Positions 7,925 to 15,232 of a stretch of DNA of 25,710 nucleotides are shown piece after piece. Made by a program: the position numbers and the translations under genes. Below the pieces are notes generated by a model. It had not been told where the DNA came from, did no database searches, and saw only the letters and a program-made list of their open reading frames with translations. Each line of letters starts with the position of its first letter. Positions within the stretch are counted from its first letter, which is position 1. The stretch comes from Thermoplasmata archaeon (GTDB lineage Archaea > Thermoplasmatota > Thermoplasmata > Thermoplasmatales > Thermoplasmataceae): the NCBI GenBank assembly GCA_021835185.1, contig JAKBQO010000006.1, positions 1-25,710 on the forward strand, in the 5' to 3' direction.

Positions 7925-9406
7925 TTATATATCATCAAAAAGGCTGTTGTTTATTGTATTTATGTCCAAAGGCTTCTTTGAGTAATCAACGTATACATTC
8001 TTTAATTGAAGATATTCATTTATACCGTATTTGCTGCCTTCGCCGGCCTGTCCTGTCAGTCTAAATCCTGTATGGTATCCCTGTGATGCTTCAGGGCCTG
8101 GCATATTTATGTAAAGTTCCCCGAATCTGATCCTTTCTGAAGCATCCAGCATAAGTTCTGGATCCTCTGTAAAGAGATAAGATGCCAGCCCGAATTTTGA
8201 ATCATTAGCCTTGGTATAAAGCTCTTCTATGCTTGAAACCTTTTCCGTGCCTATTATGGGTCCGAATATTTCATCCTGGAACAGGCTGGAATCCTGATCA
8301 ACATTTTCTATTATCGTTGGTTCAAAGAAATATCCATTTTTATATTTTCCCTGGAGATTAGCTGCACTGCCTCCTGTCAGTATTTTATATCCGGAATCTC
8401 TGGCACTGTCTACGGTTTTGGTCATTCCGGAAAGGGCCGCTTTGTTTATTAGAGGACCAACATCCGATGTTTCTGGATTTCCCAGTTTCAATTTTTTTGT
8501 GACGGCTAAGAATTTTGACATGAATTTATCATATATTTCCTCATGTATATATAATCTCTCAGCTGCTATGCATGATTGCCCAACGTTCAGATACTTAGCC
8601 CACACAAGGCTTTTCAATGCCCTTGTTATGTCAGCATCTTTCCATACCATGAACGGTGCCTTACCACCAAGCTCTAGAATCAGTTTCGCCATATTGGAGG
8701 ATGCATTCTGCATTATTCTCTGGCCAACAGACGTTGAACCAGTCATGGTTACGAGTCCAACCTTCCTGTGGTTCACTATATAATCTCCTATTTCAGATCC
8801 CCGACCCGTCACAAAATTCAAAACACCTTTAGGAATTCCAGCTTCTATGAATTTATTGACTATCCATTGGGCGGTGAGTGGCGTATCAGAACTTGGCTTA
8901 AGTATCACAGTATTTCCTGTCAGTAGTGCCGGTGCTAACTTTCTAACTACCATTGCGGCAGGGAAATTCCACGGGGTTATTGCAACTACTATGCCATATG
9001 GAACTTTATACTGGAATATCTTTCTTTTTGAATTTGACCCTTCCACTATGTCCCCTGTCAGTTTCCTTTCAAATTCAGCATAATATTGTATCTGATCAAT
9101 AACGCCATTAACCTCATCTGCTGCTTCCCTTTTGATTTTTCCAACCTCCAGAGTAAGCAGGTTTTCAAGTTCCCCTCTTTTCTGCATTATTAACTCTTCT
9201 GCCTTAAAGAGAATCTTCGCCCTTTCAGCAGTACCCAGATCGGACCATGATAGAAAAGCAGATTCAGAAGCGTCCATGGCTTCATCCACATCATTCTTTG
9301 TGGCGGCAGGGAATGTGTCTATGACCTCACCTGTGCTGGGATTGTATTTATTCAGGGTGCTACCGTTGGAAGACTCTTTCCAAATTCCATTGATATATAT
9401 TTTCAT
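7925..9406 (-). CDS. Aldehyde dehydrogenase, probably glyceraldehyde dehydrogenase
   Basis: This 493-residue NAD(P)-dependent aldehyde dehydrogenase has the full catalytic set: Asn147 in TPWNFP, Lys170 in ILKPSS, Glu245 in LELGGK and the nucleophile Cys279 in NVGQSC, plus EIFGPI. The C-terminal GQAGEGSKYGINEYL segment resembles the D-glyceraldehyde dehydrogenases characterised in Picrophilus torridus and Thermoplasma acidophilum, which oxidise glyceraldehyde to glycerate in the non-phosphorylating Entner-Doudoroff pathway. Its position beside pyruvate kinase supports this but is not proof. Lactaldehyde or succinate-semialdehyde dehydrogenase are alternatives. The ATG at 9406 has a minus-strand TATA box at 9424-9433, so the mRNA is probably leaderless. 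Aldehyde dehydrogenase assignment is secure; substrate is inferred. Confidence 0.9.
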   Translation of the reverse strand: MKIYINGIWKESSNGSTLNKYNPSTGEVIDTFPAATKNDVDEAMDASESAFLSWSDLGTAERAKILFKAEELIMQKRGELENLLTLEVGKIKREAADEVNGVIDQIQYYAEFERKLTGDIVEGSNSKRKIFQYKVPYGIVVAITPWNFPAAMVVRKLAPALLTGNTVILKPSSDTPLTAQWIVNKFIEAGIPKGVLNFVTGRGSEIGDYIVNHRKVGLVTMTGSTSVGQRIMQNASSNMAKLILELGGKAPFMVWKDADITRALKSLVWAKYLNVGQSCIAAERLYIHEEIYDKFMSKFLAVTKKLKLGNPETSDVGPLINKAALSGMTKTVDSARDSGYKILTGGSAANLQGKYKNGYFFEPTIIENVDQDSSLFQDEIFGPIIGTEKVSSIEELYTKANDSKFGLASYLFTEDPELMLDASERIRFGELYINMPGPEASQGYHTGFRLTGQAGEGSKYGINEYLQLKNVYVDYSKKPLDINTINNSLFDDI

Positions 9407-9423
9407 AATAAATCATTCATACA

Positions 9424-9433
9424 ATATATAAAA
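9424..9433 (-). promoter_or_regulatory. TATA box of the aldehyde dehydrogenase gene
   Basis: On the minus strand, TTTTATATATTG is centred about 22-24 bases before the ATG at 9406, preceded by a purine-containing BRE-like stretch. The placement implies a leaderless or nearly leaderless mRNA. Confidence 0.55.
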
Positions 9434-9500
9434 GTATTTTAAATTTTATGAAATTATGGGTATTTTCATGGTCACAGTATTCAATATCCCTATTTTCAAT

Positions 9501-9547
9501 AAATATAAATAGAAATTAATAATTCCATACAGTAAATTATCGGTGAT
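9501..9547 (+). promoter_or_regulatory. Promoter and Shine-Dalgarno site of the FKBP-trmJ operon
   Basis: AAATATAAAT at 9501-9510 is a TATA candidate that would start transcription about 20-25 bases before the gene. GGTGAT at 9542-9547 is a Shine-Dalgarno match 5 bases before the ATG at 9553, selecting that start over the TTG at 9550. Confidence 0.5.
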
Positions 9548-9552
9548 TATTG

Positions 9553-10326
9553 ATGAATGATGGGGATTTCATAGAACTAAGCTTCGAAATGAGAGCAGGA
9601 CAGGAAAAAAAATTAATTTCAACCAGCAAGGAAGATTTAGCTAAACAGGAAAATATATTCGATGACAAGAAGAAGTATAAAAATGCTGTTATTGTTATAG
9701 GCACAGAAGGTCTTTTTAAAGAAATTAACGATTCATTTAAGCAGGCAGAAATAGGCAAGGAATACGAAGTTGTGGTTCCGGCAAAGGATGCATATGGCAT
9801 GAGGGAAAACAAAAATATCAAAGTTGTTCCCATGAGAGAATTCCAGAGGAATAAAATCAATCCAGAAATCGGAAAAGAAGTGAATATAAATAATAAAGTA
9901 GGCAAAATTATTACTGTGACTCCTGGCAGAGTCTTGATTGACTATAATCATGAACTGGCTGGAAAAGACTTATATTATAAGTATCAGATTGTTAAGGTAA
10001 TAGATGACCTCGCTGGAAAAGTAAATGCAATAATAGATATGGACTATTCCGATTCAGAGAATTTTGTGGTGGAAATTGAAAACGATTCAATAGGTATACA
10101 GATTCCAGAAGAAGCAAAATTTGATGTGAACTGGATAGATGCAAAGTACAAAACCGTAAATGATATAAGAAAATATATACCTGGTAAGGACATAGTTGTA
10201 AAGGAGATTTACAAGAAAGAAGAGAAAAGCGAAGAAAAAACAGAAAACGCTTCTGTAGAGAAAAGTGAAGAAAAAACAGAAGAAAGCAAGGAAAAACCCA
10301 AGGACAACGTAAAAGAATCACAGTAA
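9553..10326 (+). CDS. FKBP-type peptidyl-prolyl isomerase, long archaeal (SlyD-like) form
   Basis: This is a folding helper that isomerises proline peptide bonds and probably acts as a chaperone. The FKBP domain (about 1-85 and around 120-155) surrounds an insert-in-flap domain. Diagnostic segments are VVVPAKDAYG and the SlyD-like IDYNHELAGKDLYY. A further C-terminal domain of roughly 70 residues is typical of the long archaeal FKBPs. The last 40 residues are an almost uninterrupted Lys/Glu/Ser run with the unit KSEEKTE occurring twice; this tail is probably disordered. I take ATG 9553, which has GGTGAT 5 bases upstream, rather than the TTG at 9550. The stop is immediately followed by the ATG of the TrmJ-like gene, so the two are co-transcribed. 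Confidence 0.92.
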   Translation: MNDGDFIELSFEMRAGQEKKLISTSKEDLAKQENIFDDKKKYKNAVIVIGTEGLFKEINDSFKQAEIGKEYEVVVPAKDAYGMRENKNIKVVPMREFQRNKINPEIGKEVNINNKVGKIITVTPGRVLIDYNHELAGKDLYYKYQIVKVIDDLAGKVNAIIDMDYSDSENFVVEIENDSIGIQIPEEAKFDVNWIDAKYKTVNDIRKYIPGKDIVVKEIYKKEEKSEEKTENASVEKSEEKTEESKEKPKDNVKESQ

Positions 10327-11037
10327 ATGTTGGAACTTGATAAATTTATCTCTGTTGTGCTTGTTGAGCCCAAATATCAGGGAAACATAGGGGCTGTTGC
10401 AAGATCAATGGCAAATAGCGGAATAAGCGACCTTAGAATAGTCAAAACTCCTGTAGAGACAGAAGCCATGTATAGATCCATGCATGGTCGCTATATTTTA
10501 GAAAATGCTAAGACATTTAATACTCTGAAAGAAGCAGTAAAAGATTTTGAAATCATTGCCGGGACTTCAGATATTTCCAAATCTGGGGAAAAATTCCGGC
10601 GTGTCCCCACCGGTCCGGAAGATTTCTGGATCAATAATGGTCTGAAAGGGAAAAAAGTTGCACTGGTATTCGGGAGGGAGGATAATGGCCTGAACTATGA
10701 AGAGCTTGGGCTGTGTAATTTCTTTATAAAAATTATAGGCAATCCGGAGTATCCTGTGTACAATTTATCACATGCCGTTGCCATAATACTTTATGAAATG
10801 ATCAAGTATAACTATTCAGGCAATGCCACAATAACTCATGATATTATAGATCGGGATAAAATAGATACCCTTTCTGGCAGGATAGAAGAACTTCTTGGGA
10901 AAATAGATTATAATGAACCAGAAATCGAGACACTCATGAATATGCTTAACCGCATAATAGCCAGGGCAAATATAACGGACTCAGAATTCTTCAAGATCAT
11001 GGGGATCCTGCGGCAGACTATAAACAGGATAAAATAA
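10327..11037 (+). CDS. trmJ: tRNA 2'-O-methyltransferase, TrmJ-like SPOUT family
   Basis: This is predicted to methylate the 2'-hydroxyl of a tRNA nucleotide with S-adenosylmethionine. Archaeal and bacterial TrmJ act on position 32. The knotted SPOUT fold is marked by motif 1 GNIGAVARSM (Asn20, Arg26), motif 2 ALVFGREDNGL (about 116-126) and motif 3 YPVYNLSHAVAIILYE (about 140-155). A C-terminal helical extension of about 70 residues is usual for TrmJ. The length of 236 residues fits. The ATG directly abuts the FKBP stop codon (TAAATG), so translation is probably coupled. Assignment to the SpoU/TrmH superfamily is secure; the exact target nucleotide is inferred from the TrmJ-like motif 1 and length. 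Confidence 0.88.
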   Translation: MLELDKFISVVLVEPKYQGNIGAVARSMANSGISDLRIVKTPVETEAMYRSMHGRYILENAKTFNTLKEAVKDFEIIAGTSDISKSGEKFRRVPTGPEDFWINNGLKGKKVALVFGREDNGLNYEELGLCNFFIKIIGNPEYPVYNLSHAVAIILYEMIKYNYSGNATITHDIIDRDKIDTLSGRIEELLGKIDYNEPEIETLMNMLNRIIARANITDSEFFKIMGILRQTINRIK

Positions 11038-11058
11038 AACTATTTGGCAAACTTTATC

Positions 11059-11070
11059 ATTATATATAAA
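11059..11070 (+). promoter_or_regulatory. TATA box of the 11088 MFS gene
   Basis: ATTATATATAAA lies about 24 bases before the ATG at 11088. There is no Shine-Dalgarno site, so leaderless translation is likely. Confidence 0.55.
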
Positions 11071-11087
11071 ATACATGATGGATTAAG

Positions 11088-12431
11088 ATGCTTTCTGTTC
11101 ACAAAAGAATAGATGAACTCCCAGTAAGCCCATTTCTCCTAAAAATAACATTCCTTTCCTCAATGGGGATTTTCATGGATGGGTATGTGCTTTCAATATA
11201 TTCAATAGCCATACTCTATATGCGTGATTATTTTCATCTGTTTCCTGGAACACCATTTTATGTTTATTACATATCGTTCATGGGTTCTTCCCTGTTCATA
11301 GGTATGTTCTTCGGAAGCATAATACTGGGAAACCTTTCAGATAAATATGGTAGAAAGAAGATATACGAATATGACCTCATAATAACTATGGTGTTCCTCA
11401 TACTCAGTGGCATTTCAACTAATACAACAGAATTCATCATATTCGAGATCTTAGCAGGTGTGGGAATAGGGGCGGATTATCCTATAAGCTCTTCAATTCA
11501 GGCCGAATTTTCACCCAAAAAACAAAGGGGGAAGTTTCTTGTTTTCAACATATTTTCATGGACAATAGGCGGAGTAGTACTGCTTCTTGTTGCAATTCCG
11601 GTTATACTTTACATACCGGTATCCATTAACTGGAGAATACTCTATCTTACCGGTGCTATTATTCCGTTTTTTGTCATACTGTCACGTAGAAATCTTCCTG
11701 AAAGCCCATTCTGGCTGACAGGTAAGGGAAAGCACAGCGAAGCATTGAAATCATCCAATTATCTTGGTAAATCGGCTGGGGTTAATGTTGATGAACTTCC
11801 TGTTGTTGAAAAGGGAGATTCAAAAATAAGCGACCTTTTCTCGAAAAAATACCTTTATTATACCATTTTTGTGTCAGTAGCATGGTTTTCATATGATGTT
11901 TCAAGTTACGGGGTTTGGGAATATACACCATCCGCGTTTGCATACAGCAATTCTAATATTATTATGGTAGTCCTTGCAACGTTGCTTGAGGAATTGCCGG
12001 TGTTTATCGGGTTCCTTATATGCATGTACTATGTAGAAAAAACTGGCAGAAGGAGCCTGGAACTCATCGGTTTCGCCGGTGCTGCAGTTTCGCTTGCAAT
12101 TTTTGCCGCAGTTTCAAATTTTATTGCGCTGGGCATTCTACTTACCTTCTTCTCATTTGCAACAATGCACCTTTTCCATAATATGGGACCCACAAATCTT
12201 ACTTATGATTATCCTGCGGAGATTTTCCCAACAAGGATACGTGGAACGGCTATGGGCTTTGCCACATCAGTTTCCAGAATAGGTGCAATTGTAGGAACTT
12301 TAGCATTTCCAATAATCCTTTTTACACTGCCATTTACTTACGTTTTGGTGTTCCTTGTTGTGTTTGAAATAATAGGTTTTTCCATCACATTCAAACTTGC
12401 ACCGGAACCAAAGAACAAAAGCCTCAACTGA
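11088..12431 (+). CDS. MFS transporter, sugar/metabolite porter type
   Basis: This is a membrane transporter of the major facilitator superfamily with about 12 hydrophobic segments in 447 residues. It carries the loop 2-3 signature GNLSDKYGRKK, the sugar-porter-like GVGIGADYPISSS and PESPFWL, the second-half signature MYYVEKTGRR, and YPAEIFPTRIRGTA near the C-terminal half. These features place it with proton-coupled sugar or carboxylate porters, but the substrate cannot be read from the sequence. It is the only gene of its apparent transcription unit, with its own promoter; the L18e cluster that follows also has its own TATA box. A T-rich stretch just after the stop (about 12435-12445) could terminate transcription. 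It resembles the second MFS protein of the window (16572-17933) in overall family, without close identity. Confidence 0.9.
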   Translation: MLSVHKRIDELPVSPFLLKITFLSSMGIFMDGYVLSIYSIAILYMRDYFHLFPGTPFYVYYISFMGSSLFIGMFFGSIILGNLSDKYGRKKIYEYDLIITMVFLILSGISTNTTEFIIFEILAGVGIGADYPISSSIQAEFSPKKQRGKFLVFNIFSWTIGGVVLLLVAIPVILYIPVSINWRILYLTGAIIPFFVILSRRNLPESPFWLTGKGKHSEALKSSNYLGKSAGVNVDELPVVEKGDSKISDLFSKKYLYYTIFVSVAWFSYDVSSYGVWEYTPSAFAYSNSNIIMVVLATLLEELPVFIGFLICMYYVEKTGRRSLELIGFAGAAVSLAIFAAVSNFIALGILLTFFSFATMHLFHNMGPTNLTYDYPAEIFPTRIRGTAMGFATSVSRIGAIVGTLAFPIILFTLPFTYVLVFLVVFEIIGFSITFKLAPEPKNKSLN

Positions 12432-12455
12432 AATTACATTTTTACATTCAATAAA

Positions 12456-12463
12456 TTTATTAA
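12456..12463 (+). promoter_or_regulatory. TATA box of the L18e ribosomal operon
   Basis: TTTATTAA is centred about 24 bases before the L18e ATG at 12484 in an AT-rich stretch. It indicates a new transcription unit and a leaderless L18e mRNA. Confidence 0.5.
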
Positions 12464-12483
12464 TTAATTATCAATATGGACAT

Positions 12484-12852
12484 ATGTCGATCAAAGTAGA
12501 GAGAAAGACAAGCGTCCATTTAATAGACGTGATAAATAATTTGCTTGAAAGATCGAGGGAAAGCCAGAGCATATTCTGGCGCGATATTGCCTCTCGATTA
12601 AATTCTTCAAGAAACCATTACGCAAACGTAAATCTTGGTAAACTTGACAGATACGTTTCTGAAGGGGAAACAGTGGTTATACCTGGAAATCTCCTTTCAT
12701 CCGGGATACTTCACAAGAAGATCAGGATTTCTGCCTTGAAGGCCAGCGATAAGGCCAAAGCAAAGCTTTCCGAATCGGGTAGTGAGTTCATAGAGTTAAA
12801 GGATCTTGCCAATGAAAATCCCAAGGGTACAAATTTAAAAATTATAAAGTGA
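12484..12852 (+). CDS. rpl18e: 50S ribosomal protein L18e
   Basis: This is a structural protein of the archaeal large subunit, 122 residues. It has the L18e/L15 pattern: basic N terminus, FWRDIASRLNSSRN, ANVNLGKLDRY, GETVVIPGNLLSSG and a C-terminal KIRISALKASDKAKAKL stretch. An in-frame extension back to 12397 overlaps the preceding MFS gene and is not credible. ATG 12484 gives the family N terminus and has a TATA box about 24 bases upstream. It is the first gene of the conserved archaeal cluster L18e-L13-S9-RpoN. L13 follows with its start only 5 bases after the L18e stop. Confidence 0.96.
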   Translation: MSIKVERKTSVHLIDVINNLLERSRESQSIFWRDIASRLNSSRNHYANVNLGKLDRYVSEGETVVIPGNLLSSGILHKKIRISALKASDKAKAKLSESGSEFIELKDLANENPKGTNLKIIK

Positions 12853-12857
12853 TACAT

Positions 12858-13271
12858 ATGATATATATTGACGGGGACAACCATATTTACGGAAGGCTTT
12901 CAACATATGTGGCAAAGCAACTTCTATTGGGGGAAGAAATAGTAATAGTGAACGCTTCTAAAATAGCCATAACAGGCAGCAGGAAGTTTATTCTCGAAAA
13001 ATTCAACCACAGAAGAAATATAGGTAGTGTAAGAAAAGGTCCGTATTATCCCAGGACACCGGATCAGATAATGAGAAGATCAGTAAGTGAAATGCTTCCC
13101 ATAAAGAAAACAAAGGGACTGGAAGCGCTAAAAAAATGCAAGGTATACAGCGGGATACCAAAATCACTGGCAGATGTGGAATTTGTCAAAATAGACAAAG
13201 CAATGAATACCAACGCAACAGGATTCATAACATTAGGAGACATTTCAAAGATATTAGGTGAGAATCAATGA
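12858..13271 (+). CDS. rpl13: 50S ribosomal protein L13
   Basis: This is the archaeal L13 (uL13) protein of the large subunit, 137 residues. Recognisable segments are IDGDNHIYGRLSTYVAKQLL at the N terminus, VIVNASKIAITG, KGPYYPRTPDQIMRRSVSEMLP and GLEALKKCKVYSGIP. I take ATG 12858; a GTG at 12849 would add three residues. That GTG is part of GTGAT, which can serve as the ribosome binding site for 12858 and overlaps the L18e stop. The stop overlaps the S9 start by 4 bases. Confidence 0.96.
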   Translation: MIYIDGDNHIYGRLSTYVAKQLLLGEEIVIVNASKIAITGSRKFILEKFNHRRNIGSVRKGPYYPRTPDQIMRRSVSEMLPIKKTKGLEALKKCKVYSGIPKSLADVEFVKIDKAMNTNATGFITLGDISKILGENQ

Positions 13272-13672
13272 GTAATGAAATACTGACAATAGGAAAGAGG
13301 AAAACGGCAACTGCCAGAGCAGTTACCCGCAAGGGCAATGGAAAAGTCCTCATAAACGGGAAACCTGTCGAACTTTACCCTATAGAACTTCTGAGGAATA
13401 AACTAGTAGAGCCTCTGAAGATACTGGGAGACAGGGCTAATGAAATCGATATTGAAATAAAGATAAGTGGAGGCGGAAATACCGGACAGACCGACGCAGC
13501 CAGAACCGCTATGGCAAAGGGGATAGTGAAATATTTCTCCGATGACCAGGAACTTGAAAACAATATCAGGACATATGACAGGACGATGCTGGTAAACGAC
13601 ATAAGAAGAAAAATGCCGAAGAAGCCTATGGGATCAGGAGCCAGGGCGAAGAGGCAGAAATCATACAGGTGA
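13268..13672 (+). CDS. rps9: 30S ribosomal protein S9
   Basis: This is the archaeal S9 (uS9) protein of the small subunit, 134 residues. The N-terminal [10 protein letters not shown], the central [20 protein letters not shown] and the basic C-terminal tail [14 protein letters not shown], which reaches the tRNA in the P site, are all intact. AGGTGA at 13256-13261, inside the end of L13, is the ribosome binding site. The start overlaps the L13 stop, as expected in this cluster. Confidence 0.97.
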   Translation: MSNEILTIGKRKTATARAVTRKGNGKVLINGKPVELYPIELLRNKLVEPLKILGDRANEIDIEIKISGGGNTGQTDAARTAMAKGIVKYFSDDQELENNIRTYDRTMLVNDIRRKMPKKPMGSGARAKRQKSYR

Positions 13673-13676
13673 TATC

Positions 13677-13898
13677 ATGATAATACCAGTAAGATGTTTC
13701 AGCTGTGGAAAGGTTATAGGATCGGACTATGTAAAATTCGTGGAAGAATCAAAGAAAATCCGTAAGGATACTGGCCACGACCCAACAGGGGAGGAAAAAT
13801 CCAAGATAATGGATGGCCTTGGACTGGAAAGATACTGCTGCAGAAGGATGATTCTTTCCAATGCGGACCTGCTGGATGAGATTATATCCTACTCCTGA
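13677..13898 (+). CDS. rpoN: RNA polymerase subunit N (RpoN/Rpb10)
   Basis: This is a small zinc-binding subunit of archaeal RNA polymerase, 73 residues, homologous to eukaryotic Rpb10 and unrelated to bacterial sigma-54. The atypical zinc site is visible as [10 protein letters not shown] near the N terminus and RYCCRRM near residue 55. AGGTGAT at 13667-13673 overlaps the S9 stop and gives a good ribosome binding site for ATG 13677. It ends the ribosomal cluster here. The genes for RpoK, enolase and S2, which often follow in other archaea, are absent; a tRNA gene comes next. Confidence 0.96.
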   Translation: MIIPVRCFSCGKVIGSDYVKFVEESKKIRKDTGHDPTGEEKSKIMDGLGLERYCCRRMILSNADLLDEIISYS

Positions 13899-13962
13899 AG
13901 TTTTGTTAGATATTTAAATTAAATAGGAAAAGCAGAGTAACAATGTTTTCTGCTATTGAAAA

Positions 13963-13970
13963 TTTTATAT
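13963..13970 (+). promoter_or_regulatory. TATA box of tRNA-Pro
   Basis: TTTTATAT ends 25 bases before the tRNA 5' end, the normal archaeal promoter spacing. It suggests the tRNA is transcribed from its own promoter. Confidence 0.55.
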
Positions 13971-13994
13971 CCTATTTCGATATCCATAATGTAA

Positions 13995-14067
13995 GGGACC
14001 GTGGGGTAGCTTGGTATCCTACCAGCTTGGGGTGTTGGTGACTCCGATTCAAATTCGGACGGTCCCA
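13995..14067 (+). tRNA. tRNA-Pro (anticodon GGG)
   Basis: Folding by hand gives a full cloverleaf. The acceptor stem GGGACCG (13995-14001) pairs with CGGTCCC (14060-14066), with discriminator A at 14067. The anticodon stem CCAGC/GTTGG closes the loop TTGGGGT, with anticodon GGG at 14029-14031. The T arm TCCGA-TTCAAAT-TCGGA is perfect. The D stem has three good pairs plus a T-T mismatch, a pattern I recall from archaeal tRNA-Pro. CCA is not encoded and there is no intron. A T-rich tract follows at about 14077-14090. Confidence 0.95.
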
Positions 14068-14076
14068 TTGACCATG

Positions 14077-14090
14077 GATTTTATTTATTT
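14077..14090 (+). terminator. T-rich terminator after tRNA-Pro
   Basis: ATTTTATTTATTTTT begins about 10 bases after the tRNA and fits the oligo-T termination signals of archaeal RNA polymerase. It overlaps the last codons of the convergent kinase gene. Confidence 0.4.
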
Positions 14091-14977
14091 TTCAACATTT
14101 TCTCTGCCGCTATCATTCTTATTTTATATTTTCTTCCATTAATAATCCGTTCACAGTAATTTTTTAAATCGCTATTTCCCGTTCTTGCCATATAATGAGC
14201 ATAATAAAGCGGTGAAACAGCGCGATAGAATAATACTCTTTTAATAGCCCTGTCAGAGAATTTTTGTTCATAATTTAAAAGTAAAGGTTCAAGGGCAGCT
14301 ATAGGATAATTGTCAACAATTGCTGCAATATCCAGTGCTATATCGCCATAACATGAATCAGACCAGTCAATGATGCCATTTAGCCTGTCGTGCCTCCTGC
14401 TGATGATGACATTACCATTTGATAAATCTCCATGTATAAGGGAAAAGTCATCAGGTTCCAGATCAGAAAAAGCAGCTTCCATTAAATTGACTATATTATT
14501 GAAATATGGCTCTTTGATATTGTCCGCTAAAGATTCAGAAAACATCTGTATCAGGGAGTTTTCATAATGTTCCCATGTTTTATAATTGTATATATCTATG
14601 TCATTACTATGGAATTTATAACCATTATAGGATTTTAAATAATTTAAAAATCTTATAAAATCACTCAAAATACCCTTGCCCAGAGTTTTGGAATTGTTTA
14701 ACGGCATACCATTTATTTTGTAATATCCACCATATATGGGTTCATCTTTGCTGATAAATACATACTCTGGAACTTTTACTGGGGGATTATGAAGAATAGA
14801 CAAAAGCCTGATTTCTTTCTGAAATTTTTCAACCATTTTCCTGGTTTTAGGGAATCTAAACACAATACTATCATTAATGACTATTATGTAATTCATCCAG
14901 CCGGATTCTATTGCATAAAATTTTTTTATGTTGATTTCCGGGAAGTTGTTTTTTATCCGGCTGATTAAATTTTCCAT
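14081..14977 (-). CDS. APH-family small-molecule kinase
   Basis: This is an aminoglycoside phosphotransferase / choline kinase fold protein of about 298 residues. The catalytic loop is plain as LIHGDLSNGNVIIS, followed by the metal-binding IIDWSDSCYGDIALDIA. The N-lobe has VFRFPK as the ATP-contacting strand. Such proteins phosphorylate hydroxyls of small molecules (antibiotics, choline, sugars, amino acids); the substrate cannot be told here and an antibiotic-resistance role should not be assumed. I prefer ATG 14977; GTG 14992 would add five residues. A minus-strand TATA-like box (TTATATTTTC, about 15026-15036) would give a leader of about 30 bases. The gene is convergent with tRNA-Pro and divergent from the metal transporter. 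Confidence 0.82.
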   Translation of the reverse strand: MENLISRIKNNFPEINIKKFYAIESGWMNYIIVINDSIVFRFPKTRKMVEKFQKEIRLLSILHNPPVKVPEYVFISKDEPIYGGYYKINGMPLNNSKTLGKGILSDFIRFLNYLKSYNGYKFHSNDIDIYNYKTWEHYENSLIQMFSESLADNIKEPYFNNIVNLMEAAFSDLEPDDFSLIHGDLSNGNVIISRRHDRLNGIIDWSDSCYGDIALDIAAIVDNYPIAALEPLLLNYEQKFSDRAIKRVLFYRAVSPLYYAHYMARTGNSDLKNYCERIINGRKYKIRMIAAEKMLKNK

Positions 14978-15137
14978 AATTAATTTATCCACATTTCACA
15001 CCAGTCAGGACGGATAATAAAAGTAGAAAATATAATTTTTTCCATCAATCAATGATTTAACTGGCCGTTTAGCTAAATAACGGATTTAAAACTAAAAGTT
15101 CTTTATAAAATTTATAAAATGAATTCTTAACATAGTA

Positions 15138-15153
15138 GTTAGGTATACCTAAC
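15138..15153. promoter_or_regulatory. DtxR/IdeR-type operator, upstream site
   Basis: GTTAGGTATACCTAAC is a perfect 16-bp palindrome with the TTAGG/CCTAA half-sites of the DtxR/IdeR consensus. It sits immediately upstream of the TATA element of the NRAMP gene, where the BRE would lie. Its centre is 33 bp, about three helical turns, from the second site. Confidence 0.75.
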
Positions 15154-15158
15154 AAATA

Positions 15159-15166
15159 TTTAAATA
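15159..15166 (+). promoter_or_regulatory. TATA box of the NRAMP gene
   Basis: TTTAAATA lies between the two operator palindromes. Transcription would begin around 15188-15192, giving a leader of about 40 bases that carries GAGGT at 15220-15224, 8 bases before the ATG at 15233. Confidence 0.55.
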
Positions 15167-15171
15167 TAAAC

Positions 15172-15185
15172 TTAGGCTAACCTAA
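15172..15185. promoter_or_regulatory. DtxR/IdeR-type operator, downstream site
   Basis: TTAGGCTAACCTAA matches 14 contiguous bases of the DtxR consensus TTAGGTTAGGCTAACCTAA. It lies between the TATA box and the expected transcription start, a position where bound repressor would block polymerase. Confidence 0.75.
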
Positions 15186-15232
15186 AAATACATCACAGAC
15201 TGAAATATACACATAATTTGAGGTTCAAAACA

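Noticed and set aside
12397..12483. N-terminal extension of L18e into the MFS gene
   Set aside because: The extra residues do not belong to the L18e family, overlap the end of the transporter gene and lie upstream of the TATA box for 12484.
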